Assembly: GCA_037951165.1 (NCBI GenBank)
Contig: JBBDHG010000133.1
Span: 2,780,501 to 2,844,500 of the forward strand
Length of the DNA: 64,000 nt
Source of the DNA: Lophius americanus
Taxonomy: Eukaryota > Chordata > Actinopteri > Lophiiformes > Lophiidae
Direction of reading: 5' to 3'
A program made the translations under genes and the position numbers. Position 1 is the first letter of the stretch. Each line of letters begins with the position of its first letter. A model generated the notes under the pieces. The model was not told where the DNA came from and ran no database searches. It worked only from the letters and a program-made list of their open reading frames with translations. Shown here piece after piece: positions 25,901 to 36,202 of the stretch.

Positions 25901-28900
25901 ACAAGGAGAAAATTTAATTAAAGTTTTGAGGCAAATATCCAAAACTTTGTGGCAACTATAGAAGTATAAACCTGATAAGCCACACAATGAAGATCTGGAA
26001 AGAGTCGTTGAGGCAAGGTTTAGAGAACAGTGATGATTTGTGGGCAGCAGGATGGTTTTATACCAAGAGAGATGACTACAGATGTGATGTTTGCATTGAG
26101 AGTACTGATGGAGAAGTATAGAGAAGGTCAGAAGGAGCTGCATTGTGTCTTTGTGGATATAGAGTTAAGTGTGCGACAAAGTGGAGAGGGTGGAATTGTG
26201 AGATTGCGTGAGGATGTCTGGAGAAAAGAAAAAGAAAAGTTTATTGTAGTGATACGGAATACAGTGAGATTCGCAGTAGGTGTGACGGATGGGTTCAAGG
26301 TGAAGCTCCAAGAGGTCACTGTTCAGATCAAATGAGGAGAGTTGAAAAGGGATGAAGAAGCAAGTGCAGGTAAAGGTGGAGTTGGTGGACAAGAGTGTCA
26401 GGAGTTATCTGTGACAGAACATTAGCAGCAGGAGAGAAGGGAAAGGTTTACAAGATGGTAGTGAGAGCAGCTTTAAGGGATGTTTTAGAGACGGTGGCTC
26501 TGACCAAAAGTAAGGAGGCAGCGCTGGAGGTGGCAGAGTTGGAAAAGTTCAGATGATCTCCGGGAGTGACGATGATGAGCAGGATTAGAAAGGACCACAT
26601 CAGAGGGACAGCCCAGGTTAGACGTCTTGGAGACAAAGTAAGAGAGGCCAGATTGGACATGTGCAGAGAAGGGATATTGGATCTATTGGTAGAAGTTTGC
26701 TAAAGATGGAGCTACCTGGCAGGCGAAGAAGAGAAAGAACAAAAAGGAGGTTGCTGGATTTGGTGAGAGAAGACATGCAGTTGGTTGATGTGACAGAGAA
26801 AGACCCAGAGGACAGGTCAAGATGGAAATGGATTGGATGTAGCAACCCCTGAAGGGAACAACCGAAAGAAGAAGAAGATCCAAAACAGTATAGCAAGGGA
26901 TGTTTTGTGTTACCTGTCAGTTCGTGCCCAAGTAGTTCTGTTTGTGATCTGGTTTCCTTATGTTGCAGTCGAAATGTCAACAGGCCAGGTCCATCAAAAC
27001 TCAACAGGCCCAAACTGTCAGGCTGCCAGTTGCTTTCGACCAATGGGCTTCCTGACTGTCCTGTGAGAAAAGGGCCAGAAGAGGTGGAAGAGCACCGTGT
27101 CAGGTAATTGAAATGATTGTGTTACACACGTAAGACTGTGAGTGAGGATGTTGGTTATCAATTTTGTATTTTGATTAACATTTGAATTTGAATTCATATT
27201 TTTGTAAACAACATTTTGAAGATAAACAGTTTTTATTCAATGCTATGGTCTCCTCAAACTTTAATCTAGATGGCCTGATTGTGTGTCTTTTATGATCATA
27301 GTGATTCCTCATCATCCGAGGGTGAAATCGCTCCAACCACTGGGAGAAAGAACAAGCGTGCAGAAGAGGAGGAGGAGGAGGAGGAGGAGGAGGAGGTGGT
27401 GGAGGAGGAGAAAGAAACGGGACATCCTGATGGTGACATTCATCAGGTCAAAAGGCTCAAGCTTGACGAAAACGAAGAGGTTGAGGGAGAAAGTGAAGGA
27501 AAAGACTCATCTTGTAAAAGTTCAGAAAGCTCGCCAGAGACAGCGGACTCATCAAAAGACTCCTGCGGTAAAGAGTATGAACCTGGGACATCTTGTGATA
27601 CACCTACTGCTTTTGGGGATCATGGTAAGTGTTCGTTTAAGTACTATAAATACTAAAATATAGAAATTTGCTTCAGCACCAGTGTTTGGAATCATCGCAG
27701 AGTGAGGGATATTACTGAAGCAAATCTCTTTCTTTCTCCTCATCCCAAAGTTATTTTGAGAGAATCTAAATGCAATCATGCAAATATTTAAAATGGGTGC
27801 TGTGGCTGTCCAAATGCATTGTGGGTGATGTATGAAAAAGTATGCACGCAATAAAAAACAAATCATATTGGCCTCTTCTGCAAAAAGTTACTACTCTAAG
27901 TCTGATTGTTCCGAACCAAAGTGCAGTGTTCTAACTTAAAGAGCTCAGGGCGCTTGAAATAATGAGGTAGCACGATGCCTCATTAAGCCCCATATAAAGG
28001 CCAAATTGTTTATACTAGTGCTGATTGACCACACTAATTGCCAGCAGACTCCACGCTTCTGTAGTTCCACCTTCTTAAATGTGCACTTATCAGAATATTG
28101 GACCACCTCCTGATTTCTTGTATATTTCTGTGCATCTCATACTAAATTGTGATAAATCTTCAAACAAGCTTTTATGTAAAATAATAAATTCTGTTATTTC
28201 TGGCGGAGGGCAGAATTAAAATCTCCATAAATCATGAAAAGTCATCTGAGACCTGAAGCAGCAATAATAGGTATAATGTTTTTTCTGGGGAATGCTGTGT
28301 TTGGTTATCACCAGATTTAACGGACCTCTATCTTCCTAACAGTTCAACATTAGTAGAATTATTTTAAGACTCATTAGTCAAGCAAAAAAGTTCTCCCAAA
28401 TGCTCTGAGGATCATCAAGGTGTGATCTGAAAAATTCAGACAAGCCCGATTCAGCTCCTGTCTTAGCAGTTTTCACCTCTCCACTCTCCAATGAATCTCA
28501 ATTTTTGTCCACTTTTTCCCCCCAAAAGTCCAGCCGTGAACACCTGAATGTAGTTAGAAGTATGACCTGGAAATGGTTTAAGCCTCTCTGATGCCAGTTT
28601 GGTGTTAACCCAAACCCTACGCCTTTATAAACCACATTAATTGTGTAATGTGATCACCTCTATGCAGTTAGAGATCAGCTGATGTGATATTAAGATCCAG
28701 AAAGTTAAGTGATGATTTGATTGAACAGGGCTGGGTGTGTCTAGTCCAGCTGAAACCGGTTCTTAATGCAGTTAAATAGTTTTTGATCTAGGTCTCTATG
28801 GAGGCAAGAATATATCCCCAAATTAAATTCTTATCTCTTTACTGAAACAAACGTGTCAATTCATTTTAGCTAAACAGTTAGGAAGTTCCGTCTGAGAACC

Positions 28901-29520
28901 AGGGTTTTTCATAAGCAGGGCTCCCCTACTGTAAACACAGTGTACAGTAAAATAGGAACAATTTCAATAATTTACGATATATGCAACATAGATAAGCACC
29001 AGATTTGGAAGACATCGGACCAACGGTTGAGAAATTATTGCCGGAAAACTTTTGGAGATAATGCACCCCTTACTGGTGGAATTATGCAACTTTTCCAAAA
29101 TCAATCCAGTTCTTTCCGGCTCCAGGGTCTATGGGGTTATAACCTGCTGCAGCGATGACTCATAATATCTCTGACTTTTCGGAGATATAAATAGAAGAAA
29201 CCAGGAGGAGGTCAAACACTTACTCACAGCACTGTTTTTTTTTCTTCTTTCATAGTCTACTGAATTCATATTTCTATTTTGGGGAAAATGTCACTTTGGT
29301 CTCGTAGAATTTATCAGCCGCACCACTAATGTTGTCTGATTCCGTCCTCAGATTCCGGCGAAACACAAGTGAAAGCCTCTGAAAGGCAAAATGACTCATC
29401 AGACAGCGAGGATGTCCAGAGCCTGGAGACTGGCAGGACTGAGGATCCACCTGAGAAGCCTGTTCCGTCAGAGAGGAGTACAAGTGTTGAGCAGGAGACC
29501 GGGGAGAGCAGCAGCAGCAA

Positions 29521-29552
<32 letters not shown>

Positions 29553-29686
29553 GCAGCAATGATGGAGTATGCTTACTCGGTGACAAACAGGTTCCCTCGT
29601 CTAGTAATTCATCTGACTTGTCAACAGAGGGCGGCGCTGACACTTCAGACTGCGCCAAGACTGCATTAGAACCTGGAGAAGACTGA
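22949..29686 (+). CDS. ppp4r2: Serine/threonine-protein phosphatase 4 regulatory subunit 2
   Basis: Regulatory subunit of the PP4 phosphatase complex (PP4C-R2-R3), which acts in the nucleus and centrosome in DNA-damage response and spliceosomal protein maturation. Nine coding exons: 22949-22982, 23565-23646, 24321-24491, 25372-25465, 25600-25637, 25765-25839, 26969-27103, 27302-27624 and 29352-29686. They give 428 residues with matching phases and TGA at 29684. The N-terminal half is strongly conserved: DFEKKNKKEICPVLEQFL, WSQFKEYFMFKLEKV, PNVDYIPFEEMKERILKIV, IPFTIQRLCELLIDPKRNY, NVMVVSCLFPTTEKN, NRMNGVMFPG, then RPGPSKLNRPKLS. The C-terminal half is acidic and disordered, with a polyglutamate run, the conserved VKRLKLDENEE segment and a serine/asparagine repeat. 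The start ATG lies in a good Kozak context (CAGCCATGG). Intron 6 holds a degraded LINE and intron 8 a dispersed repeat. Confidence 0.97.
23762..24030. mobile_element. Self-complementary (foldback) derivative of a Tc1-like transposon
   Basis: Lies in ppp4r2 intron 2. The left end (TCATAACATTTAAACCACCTGCC) and right end (GGCAGGCAGTTTTAATGTATGGCTGAT) are the inverted termini of a common fish Tc1-like element. Inside, 23912-23973 matches the stretch of Tc1 transposase coding for AEKVNAG.DRKVSE, and 23814-23870 is an imperfect reverse complement of the same stretch. The element is therefore an inverted duplication of one transposon end, about 270 bp, with no functional transposase. Confidence 0.75.
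25945..26870 (+). pseudogene. Degraded non-LTR retrotransposon (RTE-like LINE) fragment
   Basis: In ppp4r2 intron 6, in the same orientation as the gene. Broken frames give reverse-transcriptase pieces: NYRSINLISHTMKIW, then MFALRVLMEKYREGQKELHCVFVD, FKVKLQE, VSGVICDRTL, KDHIRGTAQVRRLG and the C-terminal ELPGRRRRERTKRRLLDLVREDMQ. These occur in this order in RTE-type fish LINE ORFs. The catalytic YADD region is missing through an internal deletion between about 26320 and 26380. It ends in an AAG-rich tail near 26865-26880. The clade is probable rather than proven. Confidence 0.8.
28865..29190 (+). repeat. Unnamed dispersed repeat, copy 6 (truncated)
   Basis: In ppp4r2 intron 8, same strand as the gene. 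Carries CGGACCAACGGTTGAGAAAT, CTTTTGGAGATAATG and CCAAAATCAATCCAGTTC. Confidence 0.7.
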
Positions 29687-31245
29687 AGCCCAGCCTGCCA
29701 ACTGACTGATTTTTGCACTGTATGATACCGCACCAAGGGTATACATGTAGCACTGTGGACCTCTACTCAAAAGCAGGAGTGATGTGGAACTTGAGATTCC
29801 TCAAAAGAATCCTTTTTCCCTGTCAACTGCTCAAGGACACACACACGGCCTGAACTTTAAAACTGCAAGGACAAGATTGAGGGAAAATTATTGAGATTTG
29901 AATTTTACTACTGTTGACTTAAAATGTTTTTCTAATCTGTATCCTAATTTTTATATCTGAATACGCTAATTTAACCGTGATATTTCATTTGGCATGCATT
30001 TCCAAAAGGATACATTTGTCAGTATAGCAATTCTGTTTCACCTCACTGATGGATGTGTGTGTGTGTATCGTGTGTATCCTCAGTTAAATGAGGACATACA
30101 CTATGAAGAATGTGAAGCAACACTCACCTGTTCTTCTACATAGAAGCACAAATCATAATTTGTATTTCTTGTTAACATTATATTGCACTTGACTCCTTGA
30201 AGGATGTGGATAATGTCAGTTTTTCTTTTTGTCACCACATGATGCCAGAAAAACGCATAACATTTGCTGCCGTTTTAGAAAGATCATCCATTTGGCTCAG
30301 CCATTTCTATATCACTCTGACACCAGAACTGAAGGTACTTTTACACTCTTTCATCATCATACCTGAGCTGCACAAACATCCCTTTTGAAAGCTTGGATTT
30401 TTACAGTATGTGTCTGTAAATCTGTTTTCGTAGACCTGTAAATCCTGTCCACTGCCTTTGTAGAGCAGATAATCACTGGAAACTGAATGCTTGAGCTTAT
30501 ATGATAGTATTCATAAAAAGCAATAGATGCTTACATTTCAAAGTACGTTATGTTCTGTTAACACATACAGGTTGTTTTTTTTCTTGTACAAATCCAGTTA
30601 TGTCTCATTCCTGCAAAAACAATGATGAGAATTACCTCTTAGACATTCTTGAGGCGTGACTTTAACTCAATACTTAAGAAATTCCTCTTGTCAAACACTG
30701 GATTTATTATGGCACAACTCAAGATGTCTGTAGTTTGACCAGAATGCAGACCTCCAAGTGTAAACATGCCAAACATGCCAAGTTACTGGACATTTGTTTA
30801 TCGTAGGCAAGCACACATGTCCACTAGGGTTTAACTGGTAGCATGCTTGTTGAGACCTCCGTTGGCCTGTCCTGTCTGAATCTAAGGGGCAATAGTCCAA
30901 ATCTTTTCCAAACAATGGACACGTCTCTTTATCGGAGCCTTGTCTATCTCATAACTGGTTTTTACAATTTGCTTATTTCAAGGCGCATTTTTCTTTCATA
31001 CTGAGATTATGGTCTATCCTCCTCTCCACAAAAACAGTTCAATGGAACTCAATGACATTAAAACCACTTTTTTGTATAAATCTCATGCATTTGTCAATTT
31101 TGCCTTTTGTTTTTCCAGTTTTCTATGTATAATTTTCATGTCATCCAGCTCACATTAAAAAGGTATGGTCTATACGCATCTACACAAAAACTAGTGGAAA
31201 GAACAAATACGATTTTTAAAAATAAAATTCTTTTCGGGCCACGAA
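29687..31245 (+). other. ppp4r2: Probable ppp4r2 3' untranslated region
   Basis: AT-rich, no recognisable element apart from a short GT run near 30053-30066. The first canonical AATAAA on this strand at a plausible distance is at 31221-31226, which would make a 3' UTR of about 1.5 kb. The real end could be earlier with a variant signal. Confidence 0.4.
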
Positions 31246-31394
31246 ACACACACATCTCAATTTGTGGGCAGTCGTGATTTTTTTTCTAGGGAAGGGAAAC
31301 GGATGATTTAAAGGAGATTTAAAATATCTCTTGTGTAACAGGGGGTGTTAATAGTTTTAATCATAGGGGGATAACGTCGAAGGAGACACCTCAG

Positions 31395-32720
31395 ATGTCC
31401 TTCGTGCTTCTAAGAGACGATTATCACAATCCCTGTCTTCAGCAGCTATTGGAACAGGCTGAGCTTTCAGCTGTTATCAATGACTGCAGCAACACGGCTA
31501 GAACGCGCAGCATGAAGGCCCTCTTGCAGAGATGTAATATCCATAAATTCAGGGAAGGCGAATTGAGCTACACAACATTTATTACCGGTGCCAGAGAGAC
31601 TGGAGCAGGGATGCAAACAGTGAAGGTCAAAGGGATAAACAAACTCTGGCTCTGTGTGGGTCATAAGAGGTCAGACAGTTCCAGCAATACAGAGAAAGAT
31701 GAATTCAAATCTGCATCTCGGTATTCACCTTCCATTACATTTGGTTAATGAAAAGGGAGAGATTAACAATGAACACAGGAAATATGTGCAATTATGTATA
31801 ATCTGTATTCACTTGAATGGCCAAAATCTCCCAGAAATGATAAAATCCTATAATTACATCTTTGAAAAGTCATCGCCTCGTCCGCAGAACGCTTTTGTTA
31901 AGGTCATAACACAAAGGAAATGTCATGGATCATTTTTAAATTTTATACCCCCGTAGACCTTGGTGTGAGGAAGCTCTGGATTGATTTTTGTGATGACCAG
32001 TCACAACATCTGCCACTAGGGGGAGCTTTTAAGACATCAAGTCACTAGGGCTTTATAACAAAAAACACTTTTTTTCCCCGAGCATAACTTCCCAACCGTT
32101 GGTTAAATGGAGGAGTTCAATCGTGAGGATTGCTTGTGATTGGGGCTTTCCAGGGGGATATACCCTTCTAGGCCTAGTTCACATCATGCAACTATAAGAA
32201 TCTTCTTATTTGACTGTATATAGACCTTTATCTTGACTTTGACAGCATGTTTAAGCTTCACGCACATGTGTGTGTAGTTTAAGAATTACCATACTTCATT
32301 AATATAGTTTAACAGTCAGTATATACATTATGTCATGTAGTGGGCCTAATTCAAACTCTGGGATCGGGGAGTGTGTTTTACAAAGCTAACAAAGAGCCAT
32401 AAGGAAATCCTGACATAATACATCTCTGCCATAATTGATTTTGACAAGTGTCCATTTCTAATCCCTAATCGTGGGATCCATAACAGTCCGTGTGTCAGCC
32501 TGACTATCCGGGGGCGGATTTGCCACAATCGAAAGCACCGTAACAATTCAGCTTGTATGGACTTTACTGCAATTGTGATATTTGCTGGTTTGTATGAGGT
32601 TTGCTACAGCGACGGACTGCGGACGTTTGTGAATTCTGAATCGTAGAGGGGGGTCATTGGGTTCAAGCAGTTTCATGCGTTGCAAGAAATCATTTTAATC
32701 TTGCAGGGACACATTCTACA
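31395..32720. promoter_or_regulatory. Upstream region of the GCAP gene, with candidate CRX/OTX sites
   Basis: Upstream of the GCAP coding region, a splice acceptor (TTGCAG, 32701-32706) lies 14 bases before the ATG, so an untranslated exon is expected further left. CRX/OTX-type TAATCC is at 32459-32464, a second TAATC at 32466-32470 and a GGATT in the opposite sense near 32515. These are the sites expected at photoreceptor genes. A copy of the unnamed dispersed repeat occupies about 31900-32185. A 117-codon open frame at 31395-31748 shows no recognisable features and is not called. Confidence 0.4.
31900..32185 (-). repeat. Unnamed dispersed repeat, copy 7 (truncated)
   Basis: Reverse orientation. 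TGGATCATTTTTAAATTTTA, CTGCCACTAGGGGGAGCTTT and the GATATACCC...TAGGCCTAG end block are present. Confidence 0.7.
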
Positions 32721-34044
32721 ATGGGCCAACGTCTGAGCGAAGACAGTGACCCAGACAAGGAAATTGATGTGGCCGAGCTGCAGGAATGGTACAAAAAATT
32801 TGTTGTGGAATGCCCAAGTGGAACTCTCTTCATGCATGAATTCAAGGGCTTTTTTGGTGTCACTGAAAACAAGGAGGCCGCCGATTACATCGAAAACATG
32901 TTTCGAGCCTTTGACAAGAACGGCGTAAGTACAAAGTTGTATTGGGGAGAATTATGAGCATTGAGCATTGTAAATTGTATTACTTTCCTGACACTACACT
33001 TGCCACAGTAATTATTTGATTAGAAGAGTTTGTATAAGCAGCAGCTGTTGCTCGTAATTGAGAGCTGTAGGTTATATTGTAACAGCTGTTCTCTGAGTGA
33101 AGAGTCAACAGATAAACTCAACATGATAGGTTCCATATTTCATATCTGAAAATAAGAAATCTAGCAGTTACAGCTCCTGAAATGTGAATAATCGCAGGTT
33201 TTCTTTATCCTCTATTAAAGTAATTTTATCCTATCGATTTTCGATTCCTGGGAAATCACATTTTTCCGACAGGAGCTCTGCAGCCTGAATAGAAAAATTG
33301 ATATTGAAAATAAATGTTAGTTGCAACCCTACTTCATTTCAATTGTTATCATCTTATAGCAGGATCAACTATCCTGCTGACAGGAGTCAATGTTGAGAAT
33401 CTTTTCGCTCGTGTACGCAGGACAACACCATCGATTTTCTGGAGTACGTGGCAGCCTTGAACTTAGTCCTGAGGGGAAAGCTGGAACACAAGCTCAAATG
33501 GACTTTCAAAATGTACGATAAAGATGGAAGCGGATGCATAGATAAAACGGAGCTTCTTGAAATCGTAGAGGTAAGACACTCGCTGTAGGCAACTTCAGAT
33601 CGATATTTATCAAAACACATCAGTGGGATGTAGTACGAGTAGTCAAAGTAAGAGTCAAACAACCTTCCCTGTCACCCTGTCAGTCTATCTATCGACTGAA
33701 GAAAGCCTGCCATGGACAGCTGGATGAAGAGTGTAACCTGCTGACCCCCGACCAAGTGGTTGACCGAATATTTGAGCTGGTTGATGAAAATGGAGATGGT
33801 GAGGAACAGTTTTCCGATTGCCAAGCTGCTGTAACATGAGTTGTTGCTTGTGAATATTCAGCAGTAATATATAATGCGCAGTGAAGTCAGACAGGAGACT
33901 AACTATCCTTCGTTTCTAGGGGAGCTGTCGCTGGACGAGTTCATTGATGGAGCACGGAGGGACAAGTGGGTGATGAAGATGCTGCAGATGGATGTCAACC
34001 CCGGGGACTGGATGAACGATCGAAGGCGCAGCGCTAACTTCTAA
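32721..34044 (+). CDS. Guanylate cyclase-activating protein (GCAP, GUCA1 family)
   Basis: Neuronal calcium sensor that regulates photoreceptor membrane guanylate cyclase in response to falling calcium. Four coding exons: 32721-32924, 33421-33570, 33684-33798 and 33920-34044; 197 residues. The four-exon layout is that of known GUCA1 genes. Visible features are an N-myristoylation start (MGQRLS, Gly2); a degenerate EF-hand 1 with the GCAP signature ECPSG; EF2 DKNGDNTIDFLE; EF3 DKDGSGCIDKTE; and EF4 DENGDGELSLDE. EF2-4 keep the acidic calcium ligands. It ends in RRRSANF. Teleosts carry extra GCAP genes (guca1d to guca1g); this may be guca1d (GCAP4), but I cannot settle the paralogue, so no symbol is given. 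Confidence 0.95.
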
Positions 34045-35900
34045 ATCTGTTACCTGGACTGTCAATCTGCGACATAATCCTGTCTAAAAAAGAGGGTGCA
34101 GTCATGATTGTGTATCCACTGCTGTTAATGTATATATGAAAGGAACCAACACCACAATCATCCCAGCACTATATTGCTATATTTTGTTTCACTTTAGTCC
34201 AGGTTCTACTCTTTGTCAGGGTATTGAACCACTTTTACTTTGTTAATCACCATGAATGGTTTTGCTAGCCTTTCTATATGTATATAATTTATAGATGCTG
34301 CAGCCATATGGTGTTTGCTTGGTGATTGTTTTCCTTTTTTTTTTTTTATCATGAAATGATTAAACTTGTTAATACATATAACAGAGGCCCCTTACAAAAT
34401 TGTAAATGATTTATAGAGATTGTTTTCACTCCTCAGGATTGTCAGGGTGAATTCAAGTGGGGAATGATTGAAAATGTCCTTCCAACATCCCGCGGTTATG
34501 CTGCATCTGGCGGGAAAGCTTGAACGTGTCAGTGATTATTATTTGTTCCCCGATATTTATTTATCGTTTTTTTTATTCTTATCATAGCTTAACGATGAAA
34601 TACCTGCGTAAAAGGTTTTCCTGGTTCTATGGATCTATTCTTCAACATTAAGAAATGCTTTCACACAGCCAGATTTGACCTACACCAACAACAGTTGGAA
34701 GAAATTATGGAATCACATACATGTGCTTATTTAGTCTCTAACATATCTGAATAGACTTCAAAACACAATTTTATGGAAATTTGTTAAGGAGACGATCTGG
34801 GGCAAAGGAAGAGTGGATTACATTTTAAGGAAGATCCAGTTACTGATGTGGCTTCTGAAAATCTTTTTTTATATTCTTCAACATTGTGAGAAAGGACCTT
34901 ATTCATGTATTTTGTCGATATTATAAAACATTAAGAAAGCAAAAATCTCTTCAACAGGGCCACAACCTCCTCTACGCAGACTAAGCGCTCGTGTTGGGCG
35001 CCATCAGGGGGGTAAAGTGTTGTGGTTCTGTTTCAAGAGTGGTTGTAGAGTTACAACGAAATCTTGTTGAAAGGGAGAAACCTCGTCCGAGACGCTCACT
35101 AAAACAATAAAAATAATAATCATATTATTATGGATATTAAATAAGTGTTTGATTGTAATAATTTTTGTTGATAATGATTTATGTATAAAATGTATTATTA
35201 ATAACAAGGTGTTTTTGTATCATAAATACTTACAAAACATAAAAGCTGGATTATATATGAATATATTTCTATAGGTTGAATTGACTTTTTCTGATTCTGT
35301 TATTTATTTTTGTTTTTGACAATAACATATTCATTTGACTTGGAAAGCATTTCTTCTTCGAGATGTCTTCTTGGCGTTGAAGTCAAGAAGACATCTCGCC
35401 GGAATACTTTTTTTCTGATCGTCAAAATAAATCCCTGTCTCATGTATTTTCTAAGTACAACTTCACATGAACCTTCTGGATCAAGATCTCTATATTAATT
35501 AAGTAATACATTAAGGAGGATGGTGTTTTTTCTACATTGTAACCCTGGTAATAGTCACCTAGACAAGGTACTGGGTATGATCTGCTTGAGGGGAAAATTC
35601 CACATTGATAAAAACAAAAGTGAATTGCAAAAAAAAAAATGATTTCCTAATGGCCTCAAAATATTTAAACCATTAAACCCCTCAGTATAAGTAATAGAAA
35701 TAAGGAAGTGAAAATGTCTTTCATCATATTAGAGAAACTCCTCAACTTGAAGCACACTAAAACACTGACGCACCATTCGTATAAAGTATGGTTAACAAAA
35801 AGAAATATTAGGGAAAAAAAGAAAAGATTTTATTTCTTTTTAATTGCTTTGTTATTGATTTCGCACATGTTGGTGTGTTTTGTTTTATTCGTTTAAAAAA
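34045..35900. other. GCAP 3' UTR and intergenic DNA before oard1
   Basis: Low-complexity AT-rich DNA. AATAAA occurs at about 35105, a possible but distant GCAP polyadenylation signal; an ATTAAA variant lies near 34350. A perfect inverted repeat sits at 35359-35398. No other coding or mobile element signal was recognised. Confidence 0.4.
35359..35398. repeat. Perfect 15-bp inverted repeat with 10-base loop
   Basis: CGAGATGTCTTCTTG at 35359-35373 and its exact reverse complement CAAGAAGACATCTCG at 35384-35398, separated by GCGTTGAAGT. It would form a stable hairpin in DNA or RNA. No flanking element was recognised. Confidence 0.9.
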
Positions 35901-35904
35901 ATAA

Positions 35905-36063
35905 CAGAGGAATCCGGAAGTGAACCCAGTAACGTCTTTTCTCGCGAGAGGATGTATTTTTATACGGCTTTCGTGGCTACAATCTGCTGCAAACTAATGT
36001 GGCTCGTGAGCTTTCAGAGGAACGTCCCCTTGTCCAGAAATTAAACGACCAACTATAGTCAAA
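35905..36063 (+). promoter_or_regulatory. oard1 promoter and first untranslated exon
   Basis: The ETS motif CCGGAAGTG (35914-35922) is followed by the palindrome TCTCGCGAGA (35940-35949), the site known to be bound by BANP in vertebrate CpG-island promoters. A donor (AAATGTAAGT, GT at 36065-36066) ends a likely untranslated exon. TATA is not evident. The exact start of transcription is unknown. Confidence 0.6.
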
Positions 36064-36202
36064 TGTAAGTTATGCAAGACATATTTGCATTATATGTCAG
36101 CTAATGCTGCATCAGCTGAATCCTGATATACGCTGTGTTATGTCCACGTCTGTACACAGTACGCCCACCAACTCCCAGCGCGAGCGCTCTCTCTCACTGT
36201 CA

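Noticed and set aside
26618..27043. Minus-strand 141-codon open frame within ppp4r2 intron 6 and exon 7
   Set aside because: It overlaps the antisense of a LINE fragment and a confirmed exon; no independent signals.
29326..29736. Minus-strand open frame with a poly-leucine run
   Set aside because: Antisense shadow of the AGC repeat in the last ppp4r2 exon.
31395..31748. 117-codon open frame between ppp4r2 and the GCAP gene
   Set aside because: No recognisable motif, no clear splice or polyadenylation context, and the right part is followed by a dispersed repeat. It may be chance or part of an untranslated exon.
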